Positions 1 to 9,121 are shown, counted from the first letter of the stretch. The stretch is 64,000 bases of DNA from Neobacillus sp. PS3-12 (GCF_030915385.1 NZ_CP133268.1:1302001-1366000); one strand, 5' to 3'. Notes: generated by a model not told the origin, from the letters alone. Translations and numbers: made by a program.

Positions 1-1032
1 CAGCTCTTTTGAGAAATCTAAAAAGGCTTCATCAACCCCTTTTCTATGAATATTTTCTCCCAGATATCGCACCTCTCCACGTTTTGCATTAGTCTGCTGG
101 AGCATGTTAACCTTATGATCACATTTCTCTGCAAAGGGGCATACAAAATCACAATTGTTGTCAACACATTTTACTGTATCTAGCTTGGAAATCTTTATTA
201 TCTCAAATTGATAACGCATGCTATTCTTTTGAGTAGCTGATAACTGAGCATTCTCTAATATTTTCTCATGCAACAGTTTACCAGAATCCGCCTTTGCCAA
301 ACCTGTTTGTAAGACATAAAGTTCATGTTCCATAATCGCCCTGTCACCAGCTAAATAATCCCCAAGTAACTGGCAGTTGCATAAAAGTTCATCCATGTTG
401 ATCCCACGTTCACCTCGCTGGATCTTTACTTTTAGATTCAAGGGTGTGAATTTGTTAAGTTTAAGTTTGCCCCTTGTATTATTTGACTCATGCTCATCCT
501 GATGCTTCTTAAAATCTTCCTCAAGTATCGAGAAATTGTATAAAACATGTGGCGATTTTTGGGCATGCTCTATTAAGAAAGAATCATTTTTAATAGAGTG
601 TGACAAGATTTCGCCATGATTATTGATTGATAGAAAATTGATACTTGGTCTATTATTGATCATGTTTAGACCAACACTTTCGCAATATGACTTAATTACA
701 CGTGCCGCATGACCAGATTTATCATGTGTCAAGACTTTTCCCACATAAGCTCTTATGATTTTATAAGCAGTAACGTAAGAATTATCACTAAAAGTTGGCT
801 TTATAGAAACGTCTTCTTCGGCTAATTCTGCCATAGGATATAAAAGCAGAAGAGTTCTTTCTATTATAAATTGGATTCTTGCATCTTCAACTGGTTTGAA
901 AGTAGTAAATAAGCACAGTATCTCACCTTCCTTGTAGATTTTCGCCGAAGGACAGATTTGATGCTCTTCAACCGCCTTCTCAAATAGTGCAGTATTGTCT
1001 TCATAAACCTTCAGAATAAATTCCCTTTTCAT
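1..1032 (-). CDS. Hypothetical Cys-rich protein, 3' end cut off by the window edge
   Basis: An uninterrupted minus-strand frame runs from ATG at 1032 to the window edge (344 codons seen, no stop reached). The start is supported by AAAGGAG 9-10 bases upstream. The protein begins MKREFILKVYEDNTALFEKA. Near the visible C-terminus there is a Cys cluster of the form CVDNNCDFVCPFAEKC (about residues 298-313), which could bind Zn or an Fe-S cluster. I do not recognise the family. The spacing of the cysteines and the mobile-element setting would fit a plasmid or phage replication protein, but that is inference. It is divergent from the HTH gene at 1740, across a 0.7-kb gap full of palindromes. Confidence 0.7.
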   Translation of the reverse strand, partial: MKREFILKVYEDNTALFEKAVEEHQICPSAKIYKEGEILCLFTTFKPVEDARIQFIIERTLLLLYPMAELAEEDVSIKPTFSDNSYVTAYKIIRAYVGKVLTHDKSGHAARVIKSYCESVGLNMINNRPSINFLSINNHGEILSHSIKNDSFLIEHAQKSPHVLYNFSILEEDFKKHQDEHESNNTRGKLKLNKFTPLNLKVKIQRGERGINMDELLCNCQLLGDYLAGDRAIMEHELYVLQTGLAKADSGKLLHEKILENAQLSATQKNSMRYQFEIIKISKLDTVKCVDNNCDFVCPFAEKCDHKVNMLQQTNAKRGEVRYLGENIHRKGVDEAFLDFSKEL

Positions 1033-1052
1033 GGTAAATAAACTCCTTTCAT

Positions 1053-1087
1053 AATCACGGGTTAATTAATAGTATTCATCCGTGATT
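1053..1087 (-). promoter_or_regulatory. Inverted repeat in the leader of the left-edge gene
   Basis: Arms AATCACGG (1053-1060) and CCGTGATT (1080-1087) flank a 19-base AT-rich loop just upstream of the ribosome binding site of the minus-strand gene. It could be an operator or a leader hairpin; there is no T-run to call it a terminator. Confidence 0.35.
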
Positions 1088-1138
1088 TTACAGTTCTGAA
1101 AGGATAAAAACCATTTGGTTCAGGACTGCTTATAACCA

Positions 1139-1195
1139 ATTATCTATTCAATTGAATAAAAATCCCAATGGTTCTTATGTAATTCGAATAGATAA
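1139..1195. repeat. Inverted repeat with 11-bp perfect arms
   Basis: ATTATCTATTC at 1139-1149 is repeated inverted as GAATAGATAAT at 1185-1195. It lies in the divergent gap between the left-edge gene and the HTH gene. Function unknown; a regulator site or replication-related element is possible. Confidence 0.4.
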
Positions 1196-1610
1196 TAGGT
1201 ATTTCTTCTAATTTCTCCGATTCTTTATAAAATGGAATTTTATTGTAATTAAATAACTTGTTAAATGATCCTTTTATACAAAGATGACAATATTCTCGAT
1301 GGATAATAAGAAGGTGGTGCTCAAAACGAAGACATATAAATGTAATTAACCCACATTGTGCTATTTATAAATAACAAATACTGTTAAATACATTGGTTAA
1401 TAACCGTATACAATCTTTCTATTAAATTGAGATTGTGTGAAATTTAGAGAAAAACAATGAAATTTTATAATTTCCCATTAAAACTGAATGTTTCTTCTAC
1501 TGATCACATGCCTATCATTTGAATTCCAAGCTGGAACGAAAGTGATAAAAAATATAAAAAGATATAAAATTATCCCATCAGGTAATTGAAAACAACACCG
1601 GTGCAAAAAA

Positions 1611-1633
1611 ATTTACTTGAAATTCAAGTAAAT
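1611..1633. promoter_or_regulatory. 23-bp palindrome, likely operator
   Basis: Arms ATTTACTTGAA and TTCAAGTAAAT are perfectly complementary around one central base. It lies about 110 bp upstream of the small HTH gene, in the divergent intergenic region, a usual place for a repressor site. The binding protein is not known. Apart from this and the two inverted repeats to its left, I see nothing else in 1033-1739. Confidence 0.45.
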
Positions 1634-1739
1634 AATGTTAAGTGACCAATAAAAGAATTCCTAAAATTTTATCATTTCAAACTAATATCAAATACAAGCA
1701 ACATACACTAAGCAGAGAACGTAAAGGGGCTAATTGAAT

Positions 1740-1934
1740 ATGTACAAGGATTATGAGAATTATCCAGAAGTTTTAAATGTATCTGACTTGCAGCAAATTT
1801 TAGGCATTGGACGGAAGCAGGCTTATGAGTTAGTTCAATCAGGGAAGTTTCATGTAATTACCATAGGAAAACGTATAAAGATATCAAAAAAAGTTCTTAT
1901 TAACTGGATTGAAGGAGAATTGAATCATGCCTGA
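1740..1934 (+). CDS. Excisionase-family HTH DNA-binding protein
   Basis: A 64-residue protein with the helix-turn-helix plan of the HTH_17/excisionase family: a short N-terminal strand (PEVLNVSDLQQILGIGRKQA), then a recognition helix (YELVQSGKFHVITIGKRIKI) and a C-terminal helix. Such proteins bind DNA as excision directionality factors or small regulators of mobile elements. ATG at 1740 is preferred to TTG at 1734 because AAAGGGG sits about 10 bases before the ATG and only 4 before the TTG. The stop overlaps the next gene's start by 8 bases, so the two are translationally coupled. Confidence 0.75.
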   Translation: MYKDYENYPEVLNVSDLQQILGIGRKQAYELVQSGKFHVITIGKRIKISKKVLINWIEGELNHA

Positions 1935-2676
1935 ATATACTAAACTTGTTAACTGTGGCAATAATATTTATGTATATGACTATAAATCTTGCGAACCTGT
2001 AAAACAATTAGGATTAGAACGTGAAGTGTCCGAAGAAGGATTGCTTGGTTTAAAATGGACCCTCAGAACCAACTTTGGTAATGGTGACGATTATACTTTA
2101 TTCACCATGAATATTACTGATTTTGATAGTATTGAGCATAAGCTTGATCAATTTGTGCATGCTTTGAAAAAATCCAGCGGTGTAATGAAGCTTGTGTATT
2201 TTGCAGTTTTAGAACTTCCTAATAAGGATCATAAATGCGGTTATGTTCAGCTGGTTATAAATATTCCCATTTACATGCTAACGTGCAAATTGAATAAAAA
2301 GAAACTAGATCCAAAATATTTATATGAGAACGATGATGAGTGGAGTAATGAAGAAGCACCTATATTAATAGATGATCTGCTGTATTTATCTGATATATGG
2401 GGAAATGATTTAGATATCTTGTTTCCTTCCCAGAGCGAACTTATTCTATTATTGACATCTTCCTACTTGAATTCACTATTGAATCCATTAAATTCACGAG
2501 TTGACCAAATTTCGTTTAGTAATTCACTTTCTGAGCCCACTATCTTATGGGATCATGATGCTAATGAATTCATTCATGCCAATCAACTGATAGATTACCC
2601 TTACCATTATTCGGAAGAGTTCTATGATCCAAAAGCCGGATTTACTATAATGAATAGATACTCCTTATCATTATAA
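1927..2676 (+). CDS. Hypothetical protein coupled to the HTH gene
   Basis: A 249-residue protein of unknown family. Composition is soluble, acidic in the middle (YENDDEWSNEEAPILIDD, about residues 136-153), with no signal peptide or transmembrane segment and no motif I can name. The ATG lies inside the end of the upstream HTH gene (8-base overlap), with GAAGGAG upstream in the HTH gene. The pair forms one operon ending at a strong terminator at 2721. Partnership with a DNA-binding protein suggests a mobile-element role, but this is inference. Confidence 0.6.
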   Translation: MPEYTKLVNCGNNIYVYDYKSCEPVKQLGLEREVSEEGLLGLKWTLRTNFGNGDDYTLFTMNITDFDSIEHKLDQFVHALKKSSGVMKLVYFAVLELPNKDHKCGYVQLVINIPIYMLTCKLNKKKLDPKYLYENDDEWSNEEAPILIDDLLYLSDIWGNDLDILFPSQSELILLLTSSYLNSLLNPLNSRVDQISFSNSLSEPTILWDHDANEFIHANQLIDYPYHYSEEFYDPKAGFTIMNRYSLSL

Positions 2677-2720
2677 AAAAAGCATAAATTTAATTTTTAT
2701 CTTCCACTAAGAGAGTAAAA

Positions 2721-2766
2721 AAGAAGCCCTGGAATATCACATCATGTGAGCAATCCTGGGCTTCTT
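2721..2766 (+). terminator. Intrinsic terminator of the HTH operon
   Basis: AAGAAGCCCTGG and CCTGGGCTTCTT form the arms (one mismatch region), followed by TGGTTT. It closes the 1740-2676 operon. Confidence 0.7.
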
Positions 2767-3076
2767 TGGTTTAGAAAAACCTGTTATTGATATGAATCAT
2801 TTTATCGTTTCATGGATTTAGAGGCCCCATGAAATGGTTTTGGCAAGTTTTTGTAAAGCCTTCATCTGAAATGGAATAGGTCAACTATAACTGCATTCGG
2901 TCCTTCTTTTTTGCGGCTTAGACTCCCGGCTTCTTTATATTTATCCATTTTCAAAACGTTGCTGAATTACCCCAAGTTAAAAAAAGATACAAAGAATCGG
3001 TACTTCCAACATTCTTTTCGGTTAATTCAAATGGTTAATCTAATTTTCTTATATAATATCGTCTAGAATTATATAA
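2767..3076. other. Intergenic stretch without a supported gene
   Basis: AT-rich DNA. On the minus strand a 28-codon frame starting near 2954 (MDKYKEAGSLSRKKEG) is visible but lacks a convincing ribosome binding site, so it is not called. Nothing else is seen. Confidence 0.5.
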
Positions 3077-3310
3077 TTAAGAACTTATCTTCAGCCACTT
3101 TACATTTAAAAATAATGAAAAACTACATATAAAAATTCCGTCATCAGCTTGTATCATATCTTCTCCTTCATGGCCTTCTTCATCATCCTTTAATAATTCA
3201 TAAACCCTACCAACTCTTACATTAACAAATTTATAATGTTTGGATTCATCCTCTAAAACTTTTACGTGTGTAGCCTCATTTTCATGGCACTCTTTAAAAA
3301 TAAAATTCAA
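3077..3310 (-). CDS. Small hypothetical acidic protein
   Basis: A 77-residue protein starting at TTG with AAAGGAG 9 bases upstream. It has an N-terminal part rich in charged residues, a run KDDEEGHEGEDMIQADDG (about residues 41-58) and a short hydrophobic C-terminal part (IFICSFSLFLNVKWL). The pattern resembles small beta-rich cargo proteins of Bacillus accessory regions, but I recognise no family. No operon partners. Confidence 0.55.
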   Translation of the reverse strand: MNFIFKECHENEATHVKVLEDESKHYKFVNVRVGRVYELLKDDEEGHEGEDMIQADDGIFICSFSLFLNVKWLKISS

Positions 3311-3695
3311 TATACCATTCTCCTTTTATGTGTCATCATATTTCTACAATACATTCTTTAAACATCTTTATCCAACGCATAATACAACGAAACCAACAAC
3401 TAAAATTGAACAAGGAATAGGATAATTGAATAGGTACCATTAAACACTGACAAATGTTAATCAATGCCTGATAGCATAATTACGTTGATGATTTTGGAAA
3501 TTTGAAACAATTATTGTATGTTGGATGCCAAAAGCAAGAGGCAAACCGCTAACGTATCGTTCTAAATTTTATTAGTCAAAGCCAACATCGGTATTAAAAA
3601 GTACGAAGTTAGTCAGTGAAAATTTAGTCGAGGCAGTTCTCTATATAACTAATAAATGTAGTGAAGATCGATAATTTTAGAATATAAAACTTATG
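3311..3695. other. Intergenic stretch, nothing recognised
   Basis: AT-rich sequence without a coding frame with a ribosome binding site, strong hairpin or repeat that I can support. Confidence 0.5.
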
Positions 3696-3956
3696 TTAGC
3701 TGAAGGGGATCTTAAAAATATTTTTTTCATAGGATCTAATCTGTTTCATTGCTAAACGATATAAGAGAATAATTGGAGGCAATTCATTATTGTAATATTC
3801 ATTGTGTCTAAGTTTGTTCTGTTCGACAATCAGTAAAATGGTGTCATTTACCCTTCTACTGGCGAGTTACAAAACTTGATTGAATGTATCCTTTTCCACT
3901 TTGTTCATTGGTGCAATAAGATCCAAAAAAGGGATATAGATCAACTTTTTATCCAT
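3696..3956 (-). pseudogene. Decayed ORF with an in-frame stop
   Basis: Reading from ATG at 3956, the frame encodes MDKKLIYIPFLDLIAPMNKV and onward to codon 29, meets TAA (3867-3869), and then continues open in the same frame for 56 codons (LASRRVNDTILLIVEQNKLR and so on) to a second TAA at 3696. The single frame with one stop suggests an 86-residue gene broken by a nonsense change. No family recognised. Confidence 0.4.
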
Positions 3957-4662
3957 GATAACAAAATGTGGTAAATATTCAAATATATGTAAAAAATGTA
4001 CATTAAGAAAAAACAAGAATATGTATCAAGATCTTTTATTTAGAAATAGATACTGCATTATGTTGAATCTTGATTCTCGTGCGCCTTTTAGTTCTCTAAA
4101 ATAATGGTACCAACGCCTTGGATCCCGAATCTTGATTCTTATCCACTTCGGGTACATGTACGTCCCTATTTTTGGGCATAGTCCTCCCCTATGGACCCGT
4201 TAGGCACATGAATCTTTCATGTCTATGTATTCTGTTACATGTGTATGATCATGTAACAGGATTCCCTGTGGTTCATGTGAGACTTATTGTTTCAAGGTTA
4301 TCTTGCTAATACTCTTTTTCCAATTCTGGAATTAATCACCATGTTACTTATGATTCTTGTTGGTTCAAGGCCTTGTATCAAAAAGTGCCTCTATAATATA
4401 TAAATAACCGAAAAACTTGGGGTATTTGTACAACTTGAAAAAAAGTTCATGAAATCGTCATAATATGTTCGTACTTTCGCTAATTCGTTCGTATTTTTAG
4501 TTCTAATTATTTAATTAGACTTTTTTTCGGTTGGAAGAAGAATAAAAGTGGATTTCGTAATAACAACAGTTTCATGTTAAAAACCATGATAATTCCATTA
4601 AAAAGAATATGAAATCATGTTATGAACCAATATAAAACCTGGTAATTAACTATTTAAGTATA
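3957..4662. other. Intergenic stretch with CATG-type palindromes
   Basis: No well-supported gene. A 27-codon minus-strand frame (ATG at 4179, stop at 4096, MPKNRDVHVPEVDKNQDSGS) follows GGGGAGG at only 3 bases and is left uncalled. Several short palindromes lie here, including GTACATGTAC near 4153 and the 10-bp-arm repeat at 4232. Confidence 0.4.
4232..4259. repeat. Perfect 10-bp inverted repeat
   Basis: CTGTTACATG (4232-4241) and CATGTAACAG (4250-4259) around an 8-base loop, without a T-run on either side. A regulator site or the remnant of an element end is possible. Confidence 0.45.
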
Positions 4663-4869
4663 TTATTCAAGTTGATGCAATGCTTTTGTTATTTCCGAAG
4701 GAAAGACTGTCCATTTTGACTCAATGTTAACCCGTAAATCACCAGGTTGTTTATCGGTGTAATGCATAAAGCGAATCAGAAACGAACCTGGCCCCGGACC
4801 GAATTTTACTCCGTCTAGTTGACTACCAATAAATAAATGTTTAAGTGCATTTTGGTAAATTCCCGCTGT
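4663..4869 (-). pseudogene. C-terminal remnant of an unknown gene
   Basis: A minus-strand frame of 68 codons ending in TAA at 4663-4665 encodes a protein-like tail (for example FGPGPGSFLIRFMHYTDKQP, then a Trp-containing strand and QLE at the end). A stop TAA at 4870-4872 interrupts the frame upstream and there is no start codon or ribosome binding site. It looks like the 3' part of a gene cut off at or near the repeat at 4903. Family not recognised. Confidence 0.45.
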
Positions 4870-4902
4870 TTAAAATCCAAGAAGTATCACCTCTCTGGAG
4901 TA

Positions 4903-4980
4903 AACCATTTAGCTTAATTGCATTTTTTCACGATCTTTAAATAAAAAGCGATGAGAATTTCAGTCTCGTCGCTTTTTCAT
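4903..4980. repeat. Long direct repeat, copy 1 (contains a terminator hairpin)
   Basis: 78 bp nearly identical to 14623-14698 (two substitutions and two one-base length changes). It contains the hairpin AAAAAGCGATGAGA/TCTCGTCGCTTTTT (4946-4976), which can terminate the minus-strand lipoprotein gene at 5032. The two copies bracket the 9.6-kb cargo segment. Confidence 0.85.
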
Positions 4981-5031
4981 GTTTATATTAGTTATTTATC
5001 TACAAAACCTTTGTATTATTAAGCCTTAAGT

Positions 5032-6126
5032 TTAAGGCTGAACATTAATCGTTATTGTTGGTATTGGATTTTCAAACGGAATCGTAGCAGATTTCTCATC
5101 TGTAACCAACAAAAAGTGTACTTCACCACTTTTATCAAACGTATAAGAGTTTCCTTTCCAAAGTCTATCCGAATTAGAAGTATTTAAAGGAGAGCCATTA
5201 TTCCACGCATCAGAATAAATTCCAATAATCCCTTGATTGAATGCTTCTCTTGTTCTTTCATCAGCTGGAATAAAAGCAATGGTTTGTCCGACACTCATGC
5301 TTAAGTATTCTTGACCTAACAAAACTATATTTCCGTTATTATCTAATTTGAAATTCACTTGAACTGCACCATCTGGAGAAAGGTCAGCTGAAGATGTTTT
5401 TGAATTGACGTATTGTTCTCCTTGGAAAGATAACTTGTGTGTTCCGAACTGTTGATCACCACTCAGTGTAACCGTGTTCCCCTCTTGCTTAAGGGCCATT
5501 TCGTTGATGTCAAATTTCTCCTTCAAAATACTGGCCCCACTGTCATCAATGATTACAGCTAATGCTTGCCCATAACCCGTACTTCCACCGCAGTCTGCTG
5601 CCACTACTGCTAGTGCCCTCTTTTGTGAATTTGATTTTACCACGGCTATGGATTGGAATTCGTAATATGGGAAGTCTTTATTATCCACTAAAATACTTCC
5701 TGACCATTTGGTTAACCAATTTCCAGAAACGTTGTCAAATTGCAAAACAACTACTTTTCCTTGCGATTGCCATGCCCCTTGTCCTTTTTGTAATCCTGCC
5801 ACAACTACATCACGGTCGGAGAATTTAATGGTTTGGTTCAATTTTAATACCCATCCAGGATAAATCTTATCAATCGTTGATTGGTTAAACACAGCTGTTT
5901 TCTTTACAGAAGGTGCTTGAGTTTGGCTTTCCACTTTATCGCTAGCAACATTGTTTTTGTTTTGTGAAGGTTCCGTTGTTTTTGATTCGGATTTTGCTGT
6001 CTCTTTACTTGTTTCTTTTGTTTGAGTGGCTTTTTCTGGCTGTTTTTTCAGTTCACCAGTTGTATTTGAACAAGCTGTAACCAAAAAAAACATTAAACAG
6101 ATAAATAGCAACTTCGTTAACTTCAT
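5032..6126 (-). CDS. Secreted lipoprotein with Lys/Thr/Ser-rich linker
   Basis: A 364-residue precursor. Residues 1-20 form a lipoprotein signal ending in a LVTAC lipobox, so it should be anchored outside the membrane by a lipid-modified Cys. A Lys/Glu/Thr/Ser-rich linker covers about residues 20-75. The rest is a folded domain with strand-rich sequence (GWVLKLNQTIKFSDRDVVVA; VVAADCGGSTGYGQALAVII) that recalls VCBS/FG-GAP-like or similar extracellular beta domains, though I cannot name it. ATG at 6126 is chosen because AAAGGAG lies 9 bases upstream; a longer frame to 6162 has no such site. First of three minus-strand lipoprotein genes. Confidence 0.75.
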   Translation of the reverse strand: MKLTKLLFICLMFFLVTACSNTTGELKKQPEKATQTKETSKETAKSESKTTEPSQNKNNVASDKVESQTQAPSVKKTAVFNQSTIDKIYPGWVLKLNQTIKFSDRDVVVAGLQKGQGAWQSQGKVVVLQFDNVSGNWLTKWSGSILVDNKDFPYYEFQSIAVVKSNSQKRALAVVAADCGGSTGYGQALAVIIDDSGASILKEKFDINEMALKQEGNTVTLSGDQQFGTHKLSFQGEQYVNSKTSSADLSPDGAVQVNFKLDNNGNIVLLGQEYLSMSVGQTIAFIPADERTREAFNQGIIGIYSDAWNNGSPLNTSNSDRLWKGNSYTFDKSGEVHFLLVTDEKSATIPFENPIPTITINVQP

Positions 6127-6266
6127 GACTGTGCACTCCTTTAAGAAATATCTAAATATCAAAAATAACGAGCAGTTTTAAAATGATTGGATGTCTTAAC
6201 GAGTAGCTTAGAAGTTTTAAAGTAACTCTCCCCTCTACAACTCTCTAATATGTCTTTCCTTCGCCA

Positions 6267-7093
6267 TTACTCTTCGCCGTGTCCTGGGGCAAATGAATTG
6301 ACAATATGTGTAACCATTGAACCGTATTTAGCTTGCCTACTAGAAGGGTACGTAATTTTCAAGTTGTAACTAACGCCATCTTGAATGATTGCTTTTTCAT
6401 AAACGATATTATTCACGTCTTTATAGGAAATGACAAACCAATTGTCACCTAACTTTTGATAGGCAATGGAAGCTTTTGCATCAGAAATTGCCTGTTCATA
6501 ATCTCTTTGGATGGTATCTCCGTCAACAACAAAACTACCGTAAGCCACTATTTCACATTCCCCGTTATTGAATTGCCTACCATCGTTATTTGTCGGTTCT
6601 GGACCCACTGTGAAGGTATCAGGGTATTGTACTGTAAATCCAAAACGACTGTTCTTAAATGATTTATACATAAATTCTTCAGAAGATGGTTTATGAGTTG
6701 TAGCTTCCGTACTCGGTTTTGTTATATCAGATGAATTTTGACTTGCTGTTGAACTTTGATTGTTCTGTTGGGCTTTTATTTGATCTAATAACTTTTCTGC
6801 TTGCTTATTTTCCTTGGCTAATTCAGTTTTTCCTTTTGTTGATACTAGGAGACCTTCTAAAATCTTTTGTGCTTCGTCAAATTTGTTTTGTTGAATTAAG
6901 CCTTGGGCATTTATAATTTGGTTCTCGGCTTTTTCCCTTGCTTCAAGTTGAGCTGTCTTTTTATTTGTTTCAACTGCATTCTTCTTTGCAGTATCAGTAT
7001 TATCCTCCTTATTTGCCGAGGTACCACAGCCAGCTAGTAGCAGGAATGATAAGGATATTGCAAACATTGGTTTTATTATATTTTTTTTTTCAT
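6267..7093 (-). CDS. Secreted lipoprotein; reading frame broken in a poly-A tract at its start
   Basis: The open frame from 7067 encodes MFAISLSFLLLAGCG, a signal h-region and lipobox without the positively charged start. Upstream, ATG at 7091-7093 follows GGGGGAG 2-3 bases away and leads into ten A residues. With eleven A the frame reads MKKKNIIKPMFAIS, a perfect lipoprotein signal. So the gene probably spans to 7093 (275 residues) with a one-base loss in the tract. A coiled-coil, charged segment (about 30-105) and a C-terminal alpha/beta domain (about 135-270, FKNSRFGFTVQYPDTFTVGP) follow. The function is unknown. The slip may be a sequencing error or phase variation. Confidence 0.7.
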
Positions 7094-7108
7094 GTTCTCC
7101 CCCTATTT

Positions 7109-7906
7109 TTAGTAGACAGTTAGAGTCTCTGTTGTAGTTGTTCCGTTAATCGTGATAATCACTGGGTATGTACCATGGGCAGTTCTCGTCCCAACCTTCC
7201 ATGTCCAAGTAATGTCCCCACTGCTATTGGCTGTTTGTGGAAACAAGCCTGCTGCTGTACTAGGGCCTGAGTTATAATCAACTTCAATTGTCCCTTCTGC
7301 TCCAGGGGTGGTATTAATTGTTACAGATGCATATTGTCCATGATTCACATTCAGTCTAGATCCAGTTACTTTTATAGAATCAGTAGTGGCTGCTGGCTGC
7401 ACATCATTTTGTTCATCAGTACTATTTTCATCGATAGTGCTACTTTGGTCTGTCGTGCTTTCATCTTCAACTGTACTGCTGTCGTCTATAGTGCTATCAT
7501 CTTCAAACGTGCTTTGTTCATCAGCAGTATCATCGGATGTATCTTGAACCTCTGCTAATTTATCTTCGTAATTTTGTATTTTATTATTTAGTGAACTATC
7601 ATAAATGCCTATTTCTTGGACATTTTGTAATAGTGAATTAAATGAATCTTCGTTATTGCTATCTGTTTTCCAATCATCATAGTTTTCATCTAAATAACCC
7701 TTAATTGATTGGGCTACTGCTTGATTTAATTCATCCTTATTGTCTACTTGATTTATTGCATCTGTATAAATTTGTTTAGCTTTGCTATAATCTTCATTTT
7801 TAATAGCGTCTAAGACATGGTTCGCAGTATCTTGAGTCCCACATCCACCCAGTAAAAATATTGAAATCCAAACTGTTAAAATCGTTATAAAAATATTCCT
7901 TTTCAA
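7109..7906 (-). CDS. Secreted lipoprotein with Asp/Ser/Thr-rich linker and beta domain
   Basis: A 265-residue precursor starting at TTG with GGGGGAG about 5 bases upstream. Residues 1-22 are a signal with LLGGC lipobox. Residues 25-120 are helical (TPR-like: NEDYSKAKQIYTDAI). An Asp/Ser/Thr/Glu linker follows (about 120-170), then a C-terminal Ig-like domain of about 85 residues (SIKVTGSRLNVNHGQYASVT onward) of the type seen in bacterial surface proteins. The helical motif is similar in plan to the neighbouring lipoprotein at 6267. Ligand unknown. Confidence 0.75.
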   Translation of the reverse strand: MKRNIFITILTVWISIFLLGGCGTQDTANHVLDAIKNEDYSKAKQIYTDAINQVDNKDELNQAVAQSIKGYLDENYDDWKTDSNNEDSFNSLLQNVQEIGIYDSSLNNKIQNYEDKLAEVQDTSDDTADEQSTFEDDSTIDDSSTVEDESTTDQSSTIDENSTDEQNDVQPAATTDSIKVTGSRLNVNHGQYASVTINTTPGAEGTIEVDYNSGPSTAAGLFPQTANSSGDITWTWKVGTRTAHGTYPVIITINGTTTTETLTVY

Positions 7907-8008
7907 ACTAGCTCCCCCACTTTGAACCCATATGATTTGCCATGTGTAATTACGTGTATTTATTTAAATCTTTAGATTCTCATACAAAAAATACCCTGTT
8001 TGACAAAT

Positions 8009-9121
8009 CTATTTATTATTAGATGCAGGTTCTAACTTTTGAACGGGTAAAAAACCTTTTGTTTTTTTGAAGTCCATATTGTGCTGGAAGTTTGCCATTG
8101 AATCCGAACAATCAATAAGTTCCATGTTAAGGCTTTCAATTACTTGCCTTTTAAAACGAACAGATAGGATGCATTTTCTAGTGGTATTGCCCGTTTGGCT
8201 TGAAAACAGATCCTCAAAAGCGTGAACATAGACTTCTTTAACAGGTAACAAAGAGAACATATCTCTGGCAATTCGAATGACACAGCTGCAAATAAAGTCT
8301 TGCTGCAGATCATAATACTTGGTTTTAGTCCAATCTTTGACAGAGATTTTCCCTGTTTGGGTTAAAGACTTTTCCTTGGGAGGAATCATTTTTTCAGAAT
8401 GAGCGTCAAACTCAACTTCAATATAAGATGGATTATCAGTAGATAACTCGAATCCACTTCCAAATTCAGATAGATCCGCCAATGGTTCCATTTCTTTAAT
8501 AATCTTGAAATATGTATCTGTTTCGCCATCCAATACTTTTTTGGCAAATGTAACTAACTCTCTCCACTCTTCAAGATTTTTCAAGTCCTGTAAATGTGCC
8601 TCTTCTATCGCTTTTTTTAATTTTTCAAGTGACCTTTCCTCCTGATTAAACAACCAAACAAAGAAACCTGGTTTGAACTCCTCAAAACGCCTAATTGCCT
8701 CCTTTTCTAAAGGACCTATTGGACTTTTTCCAAATGGATGTGGGCTATTTTTGATTTGTTCCCAGTTTACTGAATCATCACGTTCTTTATGTATTGATGT
8801 TAAAAGCTCAATCTGGTTATAAAATAAATCCATTTCGTGCTGATTTCCTTGGTAATCTTCTAATTTAGCAATTTCTTTTTGCTTTTGTTGAAGTTGTTGT
8901 CTTTGACTATAGGCTTTGGTTCGATGATACCCCTTGCTGGAGCTCGAAGAAACATAAGAAATACTAGTCCCAGGTATTCCAACAGATGTGCTTCTTCTGC
9001 CTTTGCTGTTAATTGTGTAACGAAGCCCTTTTCCTCCGAAACTTATACTTGAGCTCTTGGTACCAATATTAAATCGTACGCCTGGGGCTATTTTAAAGCT
9101 TTTACGAAACCGCAATCCCAT
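8009..9121 (-). CDS. DUF4236 domain protein
   Basis: A 370-residue protein. The N-terminal ~60 residues match the DUF4236 signature well (MGLRFRKSFKIAPGVRFNIG, then GGKGLRYTINSKGRRSTSVG and IPGTSISY). A Ser/Gln-rich coiled-coil stretch (about 58-90) links to a long alpha/beta region without a recognised motif. DUF4236 is common in cargo regions of Gram-positive and proteobacterial genomes and has no assigned activity. No signal peptide or membrane segment. It sits upstream of the lipoprotein genes on the same strand and is divergent from the YHYH gene at 9227. Confidence 0.8.
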   Translation of the reverse strand: MGLRFRKSFKIAPGVRFNIGTKSSSISFGGKGLRYTINSKGRRSTSVGIPGTSISYVSSSSSKGYHRTKAYSQRQQLQQKQKEIAKLEDYQGNQHEMDLFYNQIELLTSIHKERDDSVNWEQIKNSPHPFGKSPIGPLEKEAIRRFEEFKPGFFVWLFNQEERSLEKLKKAIEEAHLQDLKNLEEWRELVTFAKKVLDGETDTYFKIIKEMEPLADLSEFGSGFELSTDNPSYIEVEFDAHSEKMIPPKEKSLTQTGKISVKDWTKTKYYDLQQDFICSCVIRIARDMFSLLPVKEVYVHAFEDLFSSQTGNTTRKCILSVRFKRQVIESLNMELIDCSDSMANFQHNMDFKKTKGFLPVQKLEPASNNK

